Origin: Bacteroidia bacterium
Lineage (GTDB): Bacteria > Bacteroidota > Bacteroidia > Flavobacteriales > Flavobacteriaceae
Direction: 5' to 3'
Length of the DNA: 64,000 bases
NCBI GenBank assembly: GCA_030427585.1
Contig: JAUIBW010000006.1
Location: forward strand, 1 to 64,000
Part shown: positions 35,543 through 44,826 of the stretch, piece by piece
How the letters are laid out: the number at the start of each line of letters is the position of its first letter
Position numbering within the stretch: position 1 is the stretch's first letter
Notes under the pieces: model-generated
The model's database searches: none
Seen by the model: only the letters and a program-made list of their open reading frames with translations
What the model was told of the DNA's origin: nothing
Program-made: the position numbers and the translations under genes

Positions 35543-38296
35543 ATGATTAAAAAACTACTCTTCTATACAATTATTTTTTTAGTGTCTTTCTCTTCGTATT
35601 CTCAATGTAATTTGGGTCTTGTCACTATAGAAAAGTGTGGTATGGAAAATATAGACTTCGATGGAGTTAATGGCCCAGATGGGATTATCAATATATATAA
35701 TGAAACTGGAACAGCTCCTGCAGATGGTACATGGCGTATAGATCCGAGATTTAGATCAGCTTTTGATGAAGTAACCGGTAATTTATCTACATGGGCATTA
35801 AAAAGAGCAACTACAGCAGTAACTCAAAATAATTATTTTTTCGAATTAATGAATGCTGCTACCTGTGGAACAGATCCGGTTAGAACTGCACGGTTAATTT
35901 TAGGTCCATTTTCTGGAGTTGCATTACCACCATCTGGTCCAAATAATGTAAATGCTCAAGGTTGTGATCTTATTGGTTTTGATTTGTTTAGTGCGTTTGC
36001 ATTAGATAGTAACACACCCTCGCCGCATTTGAATGGAGAATGGACATACAATGGTTCGAGTAGTAGCTTTATAAGTGTTGGTAATGATGGTTTTCTTATG
36101 GTTGAAATACCTTACCAGCCTGGGTTGCCTTTAGTAGATCAAGAAGTTTTCGAATTGACTTATACCGTTTCGGGTATTGCGGGATGTTCTCCTCCACAAC
36201 AAACTACCGTTCGGGTAGCAATGGTTAGACAAGTAGATTCGGGCGAATCTGAACCTACTCATATTTGTGAAGACGATCTTTTGGCCGGAGTATATGATGC
36301 CGATATAGATTTAACTAATGACCTATATTTATTAGGAGAAGACATTGAAGGAGTCTGGTTACCAGAATCAACAGGGCAAATTGATAATTCTCAGGATTCT
36401 ATGGTTAATTTGAGAGCGATTTATGATAATCTTATTAGTGGTAATAACTTACGATTTGGAATAGAGCAATTTAATTTCGTTTATAGCGTAGAGCAACGTT
36501 CTGCGGTGTGTGATGATAAAACTACAAAAGTCAGTTTTGTGCTCTATGAACAACTAAGACCATTTAACCAAAAAGATCCCCCTTTTCAAATATGTAACAA
36601 TATTCCTGGAACAATAGATTTATATGATTTGTTAGAATTTACTACAGAAAACGGCATACCATTCCAATATTTTAGTGATAAAAGTACGAATTGGCGCTTG
36701 GTTTCTGGTGCATCAGATTTAGGATTACATGTTTTATCACCTCCTGATCCATTAAAACCCTATACACACAGGGGAACTGTAAACACTTTTGGAGCAGATC
36801 CCGGGACTTATATTTTTGAATATGCCGTAAGTCCTAATATCAATAGCGATCCCGGTTCTTTTTGTGATCCCTATGAGACAGATGTAACGGCAGATTTTTA
36901 TTGCGAACATCCTTGCGATATTATGACAGCCAGAGTAGAAATTCAAATATTTGGATTTGACTATGCAGGAGAAGATACAAAAGATATTAACCTTTGCGAA
37001 TTTCAGGGGCAAGTTGATCTTAGGAGCTTATTAAGGACTAATGGTAATGCCGTAGCGACTACAGGGGTATGGACAAACCCGGCAGGAGATGTAATTGATA
37101 ATACATTTATTTTTCCAAATAGCAACGGTTCTCAGACATTTACATTTACTTACTCAACAAATACAGTAAATGGATGTGTTGATAGTGCAGATTTAACATT
37201 TACAATTAACAAATTATCTAATGCGGGAGAAGATGCAAGCGCAACACTCTGCTCAGATGATTTAACGATAACCCTTTTTGACCTTTTAGAAGGCAATCCA
37301 AGTACAACAGGAACCTGGGCAGGTCCTTTTGGATATACATCACCAGATCATTTAGGTGTTTTTGATTCAAGTAATGTTTTGCTACCGGTTTTGGGAGCAG
37401 GAGAATATATATATGTAGTTCCGGGTAATGCAGGGTGTTCTGCATCAGATCAATCTACAGTAATTATCACTATTGTAGAACCGGTAGAAATAGGTAATGA
37501 TCGAAGTGAAACTTTTTGTAAAATTGATGGTAGGGTTAGCCTATATTCACTTTTAGACCGAGATACTCCCCGTACCGGAGTTTTTGAAGATACCGATAAT
37601 ACAGGTGCATTAAGCGCTGATGGAGTAGTAGAGTTTGAGACATTAACAAACAATATTTATAATTTTAGATATGTAATAGCGAATACCCAGCCTTGTGATC
37701 AGTCTTCTTTAAATGTAGCAATACAAATTGTGGATTTACCAATCCCTAATGTACCTCCTCAAGAATTTTGTATTCTTGATGCCGCCAGATTAGAGGATAT
37801 AGAGGTTGATGTCCTAAATTATAACTGGTATGCTACTTTAGAAAGTGAAATTCCTATTATTGATAATCCTTTACTATTTGATAACCAGATGTATTATATT
37901 GCTACAATTGATGCAAATAATTGTGAATCCGAACGTCTTGAAGTTCCGATAAATATACTAAATACCGGGGAGAGGTTTGCCAATGGAGAATTATGTACTC
38001 TTGATTTTCAGGATGGAGTATCGCCAAACGGTGATAGTCAAAATGATACTTTTGATTTGTGGATAGAAGAGGTATATAATATCCCCGAAGCATTTCCTGA
38101 TTTTGATTTGAAAATATATAATAGGTATGGTAGTCTTGTCTATGAAGGAAATATTAATACAGAAGAATTTAGAGGAGAAAGTAATGTATCAGTACAATTA
38201 GGAGATAACCTTCCTTCGGGAACATACTTTTATGTTTTTGTTCCAAACTTTGAAAATAATTTACCTATACAAGGAAGTTTTTACCTAAGCAGATAA
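35543..38296 (+). CDS. Large secreted protein with type B T9SS sorting domain
   Basis: A 917-residue exported protein: signal peptide (residues about 1-20, ending near SYSQC), a long stretch of cysteine-paired, Ig-like repeats with recurrent GTW/GVW and SA-like segments (for example TGVWTNPAGD, TGTWAGPFGY, TGVFEDTDNT), and a C-terminal type B sorting/gliding-associated domain (about residues 820-917) with SPNGDSQNDTFDL, LKIYNRYGSLVYEGN and LPSGTYFYVF. It is followed 5 bases later by a PorP/SprF gene, the usual partner of type B cargo. This suggests a surface adhesin or filament protein exported by T9SS. Confidence 0.88.
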   Translation: MIKKLLFYTIIFLVSFSSYSQCNLGLVTIEKCGMENIDFDGVNGPDGIINIYNETGTAPADGTWRIDPRFRSAFDEVTGNLSTWALKRATTAVTQNNYFFELMNAATCGTDPVRTARLILGPFSGVALPPSGPNNVNAQGCDLIGFDLFSAFALDSNTPSPHLNGEWTYNGSSSSFISVGNDGFLMVEIPYQPGLPLVDQEVFELTYTVSGIAGCSPPQQTTVRVAMVRQVDSGESEPTHICEDDLLAGVYDADIDLTNDLYLLGEDIEGVWLPESTGQIDNSQDSMVNLRAIYDNLISGNNLRFGIEQFNFVYSVEQRSAVCDDKTTKVSFVLYEQLRPFNQKDPPFQICNNIPGTIDLYDLLEFTTENGIPFQYFSDKSTNWRLVSGASDLGLHVLSPPDPLKPYTHRGTVNTFGADPGTYIFEYAVSPNINSDPGSFCDPYETDVTADFYCEHPCDIMTARVEIQIFGFDYAGEDTKDINLCEFQGQVDLRSLLRTNGNAVATTGVWTNPAGDVIDNTFIFPNSNGSQTFTFTYSTNTVNGCVDSADLTFTINKLSNAGEDASATLCSDDLTITLFDLLEGNPSTTGTWAGPFGYTSPDHLGVFDSSNVLLPVLGAGEYIYVVPGNAGCSASDQSTVIITIVEPVEIGNDRSETFCKIDGRVSLYSLLDRDTPRTGVFEDTDNTGALSADGVVEFETLTNNIYNFRYVIANTQPCDQSSLNVAIQIVDLPIPNVPPQEFCILDAARLEDIEVDVLNYNWYATLESEIPIIDNPLLFDNQMYYIATIDANNCESERLEVPINILNTGERFANGELCTLDFQDGVSPNGDSQNDTFDLWIEEVYNIPEAFPDFDLKIYNRYGSLVYEGNINTEEFRGESNVSVQLGDNLPSGTYFYVFVPNFENNLPIQGSFYLSR

Positions 38297-38300
38297 ACCA

Positions 38301-39218
38301 ATGAAATTGAAGTTAGTTTTTGTAATGTCAATAATTTTCTGCTCGATGATCTATGCCCAGCAGGAACCACAATATTCTCAATATATGTATAATATGAGCA
38401 CGGTTAATCCTGCATATGCTACAGGTCAAAGTGGTTTGATTTCGACCGGGTTATTATACAGAAGACAATGGACAGGGATTGAAGGAGCCCCGCAGACCGC
38501 CAATATATTTGCTAATATCCCAATGAGTGAAAAAATTGAGCTAAGTGTAAATTATGTAAATGATAGGATAGGAGATGCTATCCCAGTTAATAATGATTAT
38601 ATAAATGTTGATTTTGCATATATCACAAAGATTTCTGATCAAACTAGATTATCCTACGGATTGAAAGCAGGTATCAATAATTTTAAAATTGATCCTTCTG
38701 GTTCTGATGTTGCTAACGATCCTGCATTTGCAGATAATACATCTACCACACAATTAAATATTGGAGCAGGTTTGTATTTGTTTACTAATAATTTTTATGC
38801 AGGTATATCTTCGCCCAATTTGCTTCCTAATGATATAGATATCGACGGTATTGGTGTTGCACAAACAAAGACACATATATATGGTATTGCCGGATATGTT
38901 TTTGACTTTGTTGATGAAGTGAAATTAAAACCTTCAATGGTTATTAAGCAGGTTTTAGATTCTCCTTTAACTTTTGATCTTTCGTTAAACTCTTTAATTT
39001 ATGATAAGTTCGAATTAGGAATATCGTATCGATATACAGACTCTTTTATTGCTTTGGCAGGATTTAATATTACAAAAAACCTAAAAGTTGGATATTCTTA
39101 TGATTTTAGTGTTAGTGATTTAAGCGGTTACAATAACGGAAGTCATGAAATCGTAATACTATTTAATTTTGACCTTCTTAAGTTTAGTAACAAATATTCC
39201 TCTCCAAGATTTTTCTAA
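38301..39218 (+). CDS. PorP/SprF-family outer membrane protein
   Basis: A 305-residue protein with a cleavable signal (about residues 1-19, ending in YAQQ) and the PorP/SprF pattern: PQYSQYMYNMSTVNPAYATGQ-like start, RRQWTGIEGAPQT, and a barrel-like series of aromatic strands to the C-terminal aromatic. SprF-type proteins are needed for surface presentation of specific type B T9SS cargo; the gene lies 4 bases after such a cargo gene. The following OmpA gene starts immediately after its stop. Confidence 0.92.
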   Translation: MKLKLVFVMSIIFCSMIYAQQEPQYSQYMYNMSTVNPAYATGQSGLISTGLLYRRQWTGIEGAPQTANIFANIPMSEKIELSVNYVNDRIGDAIPVNNDYINVDFAYITKISDQTRLSYGLKAGINNFKIDPSGSDVANDPAFADNTSTTQLNIGAGLYLFTNNFYAGISSPNLLPNDIDIDGIGVAQTKTHIYGIAGYVFDFVDEVKLKPSMVIKQVLDSPLTFDLSLNSLIYDKFELGISYRYTDSFIALAGFNITKNLKVGYSYDFSVSDLSGYNNGSHEIVILFNFDLLKFSNKYSSPRFF

Positions 39219-41306
39219 ATGATAAAAACTAAGATATTATTAATAGTAACTATACTGATTACTCAGTTTACCTTTTCTCAACAAAAAAGCAGAGCAGATC
39301 GTTTTTTTGAAAAAGGTGATTATATAAATGCAGCATCGCAGTACGAAGAAGAACTTAATCAGGAAGGATATACCAAACATATCCTTAAAAACATTACCAC
39401 TTCATACTATAATACTTTTCAATTTAGACAAGCCTATCGGTATCTAAAAATATTGACTTCGGGTAAATTTTATGATAAGGATAAAACATATGATAATCAG
39501 TATAACTTTATGATGTATCAGGTGTTATCTGCATTAGGAGAATATGAAAAATCGGTTGAATACCTCTCTTTATATAAATCAAATAATACAGTAAGGGATT
39601 TTAGTGCTTCTGATGCGATTTCTACAATAGAAGATTTTAAATTAAAGGATGATGATTATACTATAGCAAGTGCTGCTTTTAATTCTGAAGCTTCAGAATT
39701 TGGAGCTATTAGGAGAGATAGTATGCTTTATTTTACTACCGATAGACGTTCTTATGGCCCTTTGGATAAGAATTATAGGTGGACACATCGTCCGTTTCTG
39801 GATATTTATAAAGTGAAAGTGGATCAGGATAATAAACCTGTTTCAGAAATTGAAACTATTTCTAAAGAAATTAATTCAAAACTTCATGAAGGTAATTTTT
39901 GTTTTACCGCCGATGGAAATACAATCTACATATCTAAAAGTAATTCTGAAAAAGGGAAAAAGAAATTTGATAGTATTAATAATAATGCAATTCATTTATA
40001 TAAGGCCATTAAAGTTAACGGCAAATGGGGGACACCAAAGAAATTAGAATTTAATGATGTGAACTATTCTATTGAGCACCCATCATTAAATGTAGCTGGA
40101 GATACATTGTATTTTAGTTCGAATATGCCTGGAGGATATGGAGATTTTGATATTTATTTTGTTGCTATAAATCAAGATGGTACATATGGTAAGCCAACCA
40201 ATTTGGGTCCAACTATTAATACCGAAAATCGAGAACAGTTTCCGTTTATTTCAGAAAAAGGAAATCTATTCTTTTCTTCAAATGGGCATTTGGGATTGGG
40301 TATGATGGATATATTTGTTTCAGAATTAAGAAAAGGAAAATTTATAAGACCTATAAACCTGGGAGCACCAATCAATTCTAGTTACGATGATTTTTCTATA
40401 ACTTATTACAATGAAACAGATGGGTTTTTTGCTTCAAATCGAAAAAAGGCTGGAGATGATATTTATACCTTTTCTCAGATTGGAGATATTTTTCCGCGAG
40501 AGTATAGAGCACGTTTTGAAGTTCGGGATTATACAACCGATAACTATATAGCTAATCCAGATGTTGTTTTGTACAATAATGATAATGTAAAAATATATGA
40601 GAGTCAATTAGATTCTATTGCAGCTTTTGATATTAAGATATTTCCGGGGAGATACAATTTTAAAGCGTCTGCAAATAAATATAAAACCAGAACCAAACCT
40701 TTGGTGGTTAAAGAGAAAGAAGAAGAGACCTATATCATTTATTTGGATCGAGCAAAAGATGCTGTTATAACCAATGAGAGCGATGATAAAAACAGGATAC
40801 GAATTAAGGATAGTACTAATATCAATGAGCGTACCAGAATCAGTGAATCTAATACAGAACACAAGAAAGAAGAAATTACCAAAACCAGACTAAGAGAAAT
40901 TCTTCTTGCTGATAAAGATGGCCCTCCGGTTATCGAAAGGAATGGGAAATTATATTTTGATATGCCTCCAATTTATTTTGATTATGATAAATGGAATATA
41001 CGGGCCGATTCTAAAAAAGTACTGGATAAACTTGCAGTAAAGTTAGAACGATATAAAACCGTTTATATTAACATAAGTTCTCATACCGATAGTAGAGGTA
41101 CAGAATCATATAACGAGGTATTATCAGCTAAAAGGGCAGAATCTACTCGTAATTATCTCGCTTTGGTAGGATATGTAAACGCTAGGAGAATGCAGTTTGT
41201 TGGGTTTGGAGAATCTCAACCTTTAATTGACTGCGATAGTAAAGTATGTACAGAAGAAGAACATCAAACTAATAGAAGAAGTGAATTCGAAATCGTTAAG
41301 TATTAA
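39219..41306 (+). CDS. OmpA-family protein with TPR-like, PD40 propeller and carboxypeptidase-regulatory-like domains
   Basis: A 695-residue exported protein: signal peptide (about residues 1-20), TPR-like helices (about 25-130), a beta-propeller of PD40 repeats (about 160-400; segments LYFSSNMPGGYGDFDIYFV and LFFSSNGHLGLGMMDIFVSEL), a carboxypeptidase-regulatory-like beta-sandwich (about 425-510), then a C-terminal OmpA domain (about 585-695) with SSHTDSRGTESYN and TNRRSEFEI. The layout matches the periplasmic OmpA/PD40 proteins that accompany PorP/SprF genes, such as PorE-like proteins, and should bind peptidoglycan. Confidence 0.9.
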   Translation: MIKTKILLIVTILITQFTFSQQKSRADRFFEKGDYINAASQYEEELNQEGYTKHILKNITTSYYNTFQFRQAYRYLKILTSGKFYDKDKTYDNQYNFMMYQVLSALGEYEKSVEYLSLYKSNNTVRDFSASDAISTIEDFKLKDDDYTIASAAFNSEASEFGAIRRDSMLYFTTDRRSYGPLDKNYRWTHRPFLDIYKVKVDQDNKPVSEIETISKEINSKLHEGNFCFTADGNTIYISKSNSEKGKKKFDSINNNAIHLYKAIKVNGKWGTPKKLEFNDVNYSIEHPSLNVAGDTLYFSSNMPGGYGDFDIYFVAINQDGTYGKPTNLGPTINTENREQFPFISEKGNLFFSSNGHLGLGMMDIFVSELRKGKFIRPINLGAPINSSYDDFSITYYNETDGFFASNRKKAGDDIYTFSQIGDIFPREYRARFEVRDYTTDNYIANPDVVLYNNDNVKIYESQLDSIAAFDIKIFPGRYNFKASANKYKTRTKPLVVKEKEEETYIIYLDRAKDAVITNESDDKNRIRIKDSTNINERTRISESNTEHKKEEITKTRLREILLADKDGPPVIERNGKLYFDMPPIYFDYDKWNIRADSKKVLDKLAVKLERYKTVYINISSHTDSRGTESYNEVLSAKRAESTRNYLALVGYVNARRMQFVGFGESQPLIDCDSKVCTEEEHQTNRRSEFEIVKY

Positions 41307-41332
41307 TAATTTGCTGAAAGACATTATAATCT

Positions 41333-41364
41333 TTTGCTTTCTAATAAATTAAATTGTACTTTTG
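41333..41364 (+). promoter_or_regulatory. rpsA promoter
   Basis: TTTG at 41333-41336 and TACTTTTG at 41357-41364, 20 bases apart, both match the Bacteroidota consensus. The rpsA start is about 115 bases downstream, giving a long leader. Confidence 0.6.
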
Positions 41365-41479
41365 CACTCCTTTTTAGCGGATAAGAGAATTAAAAAGGAT
41401 ATCGTGTAATTTAATTAATACTTCTGTATAATTTTCGCATTGATTCTCAATAATATACAGGATACAAATTTTATCTTCA

Positions 41480-43300
41480 ATGTCTGAAGAAACAAAAAAC
41501 ACAGACGTTCAGGAAGTAGAGAAGAAAGCAGTAGCTGAAACTCCACAACAAGCAAATCCTGAACAATTCCTAAAAGATTTTAATTGGCATAACTATGAAG
41601 AAGGGATAGATCCTATCGCTGATTCTAAACTTGAAGAGTTTGAAAAGTTAGTTGCCGAGAATTTTGTAGATACCCTAAATGATGAGGTAGTAGACGGAAC
41701 AGTAATTAATATCACTGATCGTGATGCTATTATTGATATCAATGCCAAAAGTGAAGGTGTTATCTCATTAAACGAATTTCGTTATAACCCAGATCTTAAA
41801 GTAGGAGACAAGGTAGAGGTTTTAATTGATGTACGTGAAGATGCAACAGGTCAATTAATTTTATCTCACCGTAAAGCTCGTGTAATTAAAGCATGGGATA
41901 GAGTAAATGGTGCTCATGATACAGGCGAAATTGTAAATGGTTTTGTAAAATGTAGAACCAAAGGTGGTATGATTGTAGATGTGTTTGGTATCGAAGCATT
42001 CTTACCAGGTTCTCAGATCGATGTGAAGCCAATTCGTGATTATGATGCTTATGTAGGAAAAACAATGGAATTTAAAGTGGTAAAAATAAACCACGAATTC
42101 AAAAACGTTGTTGTATCTCACAAAGCACTTATCGAAGCAGATATCGAAGAGCAGAAAAAAGAAATTATTGGTCAATTAGAAAAAGGTCAAGTATTAGAAG
42201 GTACTGTTAAGAATGTTACTTCTTATGGTGTATTTGTTGATCTTGGAGGAGTTGACGGATTAGTTCATATTACAGATCTTTCTTGGTCTAGAATCAACCA
42301 TCCAAATGAGATTGTTGAACTTGATCAGAAATTGAATGTGGTTATCTTAGACTTTGATGAGGCTAAGACTCGTATTCAATTAGGTCTTAAGCAATTAAAA
42401 CCACACCCATGGGAAGCTCTGGATAAAGAACTTAAAGTTGGTGATAAGGTAAAAGGTAAAGTTGTTGTAATTGCTGATTACGGTGCTTTTATTGAAGTTG
42501 AAGAAGGTGTAGAAGGATTAATTCACGTTTCAGAAATGTCTTGGTCTACACATTTACGTTCTGCGCAAGATTTCGTAAAAGTAGGAGATCAAGTAGAAGC
42601 AGTAATTCTTACCTTAGATAGAGAAGAACGTAAAATGTCTCTTGGTATTAAGCAATTAACTCCAGATCCATGGACAGATATTACTACTAAATATCCTGTT
42701 GGATCTAAGCATAATGGTATCGTTCGTAACTTCACTAATTTTGGTGTATTCGTAGAATTAGAAGAAGGTATCGATGGTTTAATTTATATCTCTGATCTTT
42801 CGTGGACTAAGAAAATTAAGCACCCATCAGACTTTACTAATGTAGGTGATAAACTTGATGTAATTGTTCTAGAACTTGATGTAGAAGGACGTAAGTTAAG
42901 TCTTGGTCATAAGCAGACAGAAGATAATCCTTGGGATAAATATGAAGGTGAATTTGCTTTAGGTACTAAGCATACTGCAACCATCGGTGAGATTGTAGAC
43001 AAAGGTGCTACTATAGATTTCAATGAAGATGTAGTTGCTTTTGTACCGTCTCGTCATCTTGAAAAAGAAGATGGAAGCAAGCTTAAGAAAGGTGATGAAG
43101 CAGAATTCCAAATTATAGAGTTCAATAAAGAATTCAAGAGAGTAGTTGCTTCTCATACTGCTTTATTCAAAGAAGAAGAAGCTAAAATCGTTAAACAAGC
43201 TGCGAAAAAAGCTGCTGCAAGTTCAGCAGAAAAAACAACGCTTGGTGATATCGATGCATTAGCAGATCTTAAAGCTAAAATGGAAAAAGGAGGGAAGTAA
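41480..43300 (+). CDS. rpsA: 30S ribosomal protein S1
   Basis: A 606-residue ribosomal protein S1 that binds mRNA and helps it dock to the 30S subunit. It has an acidic N-terminal extension and several S1 RNA-binding repeats, seen as GVFVDLGGVDGLVHITDLSWSR-like, GAFIEVEEGVEGLIHVSEMSW and GVFVELEEGIDGLIYISDLSW segments. S1 is needed for the first repeats to bind the ribosome and the others to bind mRNA. A strong promoter and a strong terminator bracket it as a single gene. Confidence 0.96.
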   Translation: MSEETKNTDVQEVEKKAVAETPQQANPEQFLKDFNWHNYEEGIDPIADSKLEEFEKLVAENFVDTLNDEVVDGTVINITDRDAIIDINAKSEGVISLNEFRYNPDLKVGDKVEVLIDVREDATGQLILSHRKARVIKAWDRVNGAHDTGEIVNGFVKCRTKGGMIVDVFGIEAFLPGSQIDVKPIRDYDAYVGKTMEFKVVKINHEFKNVVVSHKALIEADIEEQKKEIIGQLEKGQVLEGTVKNVTSYGVFVDLGGVDGLVHITDLSWSRINHPNEIVELDQKLNVVILDFDEAKTRIQLGLKQLKPHPWEALDKELKVGDKVKGKVVVIADYGAFIEVEEGVEGLIHVSEMSWSTHLRSAQDFVKVGDQVEAVILTLDREERKMSLGIKQLTPDPWTDITTKYPVGSKHNGIVRNFTNFGVFVELEEGIDGLIYISDLSWTKKIKHPSDFTNVGDKLDVIVLELDVEGRKLSLGHKQTEDNPWDKYEGEFALGTKHTATIGEIVDKGATIDFNEDVVAFVPSRHLEKEDGSKLKKGDEAEFQIIEFNKEFKRVVASHTALFKEEEAKIVKQAAKKAAASSAEKTTLGDIDALADLKAKMEKGGK

Positions 43301-43322
43301 TATTCTCAACACTTTTTAATAT

Positions 43323-43360
43323 AAGCAAAAGGCTGTTCGTAAGAACGGCCTTTTGCTTTT
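43323..43360 (+). terminator. Strong terminator after rpsA
   Basis: A 16-bp stem (43323-43338 / 43343-43358, one G-T pair) with a GTAA loop, followed by Ts. Confidence 0.88.
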
Positions 43361-43617
43361 AAAAACACACTGTATTCAGTGTTGTTATGACTCCCATATA
43401 TTTTGAGTTTATTCTATATAATACCATTTCCAATCTAAATTTACTCAATAAAACCGCGTCTTTTTGTCTAATATTTCAAAGATAATGTGTTGGGTGGTTA
43501 AATTATAACGTTTTATATCCCTGAAAAACGGGAGAACATTTTCACTATTAGTGGTATGGTACCAGGGATAAAGCTTCCTGATATTTGCATTGTAAAAAAT
43601 CATAAACGTTTTTTAAA
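43361..43617. other. Spacer before the small secreted protein gene
   Basis: Holds a small hairpin ACACTG/CAGTGT (43367-43382) and the CTGAAAAACGGGAG motif at 43521-43534. No tRNA or small RNA recognised, and no exact -7 box. Confidence 0.5.
43521..43534 (+). promoter_or_regulatory. 14-base motif shared with the 35543 gene's upstream region
   Basis: CTGAAAAACGGGAG, 83 bases before the start at 43618, one base different from the motif at 35410-35423. Confidence 0.3.
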
Positions 43618-44019
43618 ATGAAAAATATAAACAGGGTAATCATATTTGTATTAAACTTCTTAATAGTCATTCAGGTAAATGCAAAAGAAACGAATAGATT
43701 GGCGGTTGTAGCAAATGATAAAGTGATCATAGCATCTATAAAAAAGAATTCAGACACAGAACCAAAAAGTAAAAAAACAAAAAAAGCAGTTGAGAATAAA
43801 AGCTTTCATTCTATCAAAAAATGGAAAATAACGATAGAATATATAGACGGTGGTATTATGTCTAAAACTATTGTGGTACAAGAAAGATCGGATTTAAGTG
43901 CTTTGGAAACTGCATTTTTAGAAGCTGAAAAATACATGGAGACTATTGAGAATATCAAGAATTATGAGGTTTCCCCTATATCCAAAAACTCGTTTGTGTT
44001 ATTAGCTGGGGGGATATAG
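43618..44019 (+). CDS. Small secreted protein of unknown function
   Basis: A 133-residue protein with an N-terminal signal peptide (about residues 1-22) and a Lys-rich stretch (KSKKTKKAVENK) before a compact C-terminal half (WKITIEYIDGGIMSKTIVVQE, then an Ala/Glu helix). I recognise no family. It has its own motif upstream and a strong terminator downstream, so it looks like a single-gene unit exported to the periplasm or beyond. Confidence 0.7.
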   Translation: MKNINRVIIFVLNFLIVIQVNAKETNRLAVVANDKVIIASIKKNSDTEPKSKKTKKAVENKSFHSIKKWKITIEYIDGGIMSKTIVVQERSDLSALETAFLEAEKYMETIENIKNYEVSPISKNSFVLLAGGI

Positions 44020-44036
44020 TATAAAGGATTATTTAT

Positions 44037-44067
44037 AAAGGTGTAATACGACAATTACACCTTTTTT
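44037..44067 (+). terminator. Terminator after the small secreted protein gene
   Basis: An 11-bp stem AAAGGTGTAAT/ATTACACCTTT with a 6-base loop (44048-44053) and a T tract. Confidence 0.82.
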
Positions 44068-44102
44068 ATAGCTTATACTATTGAATTTATATCTTTTTTT
44101 GA

Positions 44103-44134
44103 TACTATGAATTTAGAACTACTAATTCATAGTA
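44103..44134. repeat. 11-bp inverted repeat upstream of pyrR
   Basis: TACTATGAATT (44103-44113) and AATTCATAGTA (44124-44134) with a 10-base loop. Could be an operator or a weak terminator; it lies well upstream of the pyrR -7 box. Confidence 0.6.
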
Positions 44135-44185
44135 ATATGTTTTCTGTAAAGTAGATTTTCTATAGTATGTTATTTAGAAATTGAA

Positions 44186-44215
44186 TTGTATAATTCTAAA
44201 AATTCACTACTTTTG
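44186..44215 (+). promoter_or_regulatory. pyrR promoter
   Basis: TTG at 44186-44188 and TACTTTTG at 44208-44215 with 19 bases between, matching the Bacteroidota consensus. This sits downstream of the ATG at 44181 and supports the start at 44241. Confidence 0.55.
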
Positions 44216-44240
44216 TATTCCAGATATCCATTTGGAGATT

Positions 44241-44780
44241 ATGAGTCAAAAATTACTACTTAGTGCTAAAGAGATTGATATAATTCTGCACCGTTTGGCT
44301 TGTCAATTAATTGAAAATCATACGCATTTTAAAGACACTGTTTTAATTGGGATTCAACCAAGAGGAGCTTTTTTAGCTGATCGTATTAAGAAAATTTTGG
44401 TTGATGATTATAGGGTAATAGGTGTTAAATTAGGTTATCTTGATATTACATTCTATCGAGATGATTTTAGGAGAGGAGAAAAAATTCTTGAAGCTAATAA
44501 AACTCATATTGATTTTGTAGTAGAAGATAAACGAATTGTATTTATTGATGATGTGTTGTATACAGGGAGAAGTATTAGAGCAGCTTTAACAGCTGTACAG
44601 TCCTTTGGAAGGCCGCAAGAAATCGAATTACTAACGTTAATTGATAGGCGTTTTAGTAGACATTTACCTATACAACCTAATTATAGAGGTCGCCAGGTAG
44701 ATGCTATAAACCAAGAAAAAGTAAAAGTAGACTGGATAGAGAATGATGGTAAAGATGCCGTGTATTTAATAGAAAATTAA
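44241..44780 (+). CDS. pyrR: PyrR, pyrimidine operon regulator / uracil phosphoribosyltransferase
   Basis: A 179-residue PRTase-fold protein with PRPP motif VFIDDVLYTGRSIRAAL and the family's GIQPRGAFLADRI and KLGYLDITFYRDDF. PyrR converts uracil and PRPP to UMP and in Gram-positives also binds pyr mRNA; whether it binds RNA here is unknown. I chose ATG at 44241: an upstream in-frame ATG at 44181 overlaps the promoter and gives an unrelated N-terminus. It forms an operon with pyrB, whose gene starts 46 bases later. Confidence 0.94.
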   Translation: MSQKLLLSAKEIDIILHRLACQLIENHTHFKDTVLIGIQPRGAFLADRIKKILVDDYRVIGVKLGYLDITFYRDDFRRGEKILEANKTHIDFVVEDKRIVFIDDVLYTGRSIRAALTAVQSFGRPQEIELLTLIDRRFSRHLPIQPNYRGRQVDAINQEKVKVDWIENDGKDAVYLIEN

Positions 44781-44826
44781 GATCTCTAAATAAGATTGTT
44801 TTATTTAAAATTATAAATTAAGACGA

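Noticed and set aside
36752-37012. Antisense open frames inside the type B gene
   Set aside because: They overlap a well-supported gene and have no family or ribosome site; explained by codon use.
43565-43600. TATTTG near 43580 as the promoter of the small secreted protein gene
   Set aside because: The box reads GATATTTG, one base off the consensus, and has no -33 partner.
44181-44240. Upstream ATG for pyrR
   Set aside because: It overlaps the promoter box at 44208-44215 and the extra residues do not resemble PyrR.
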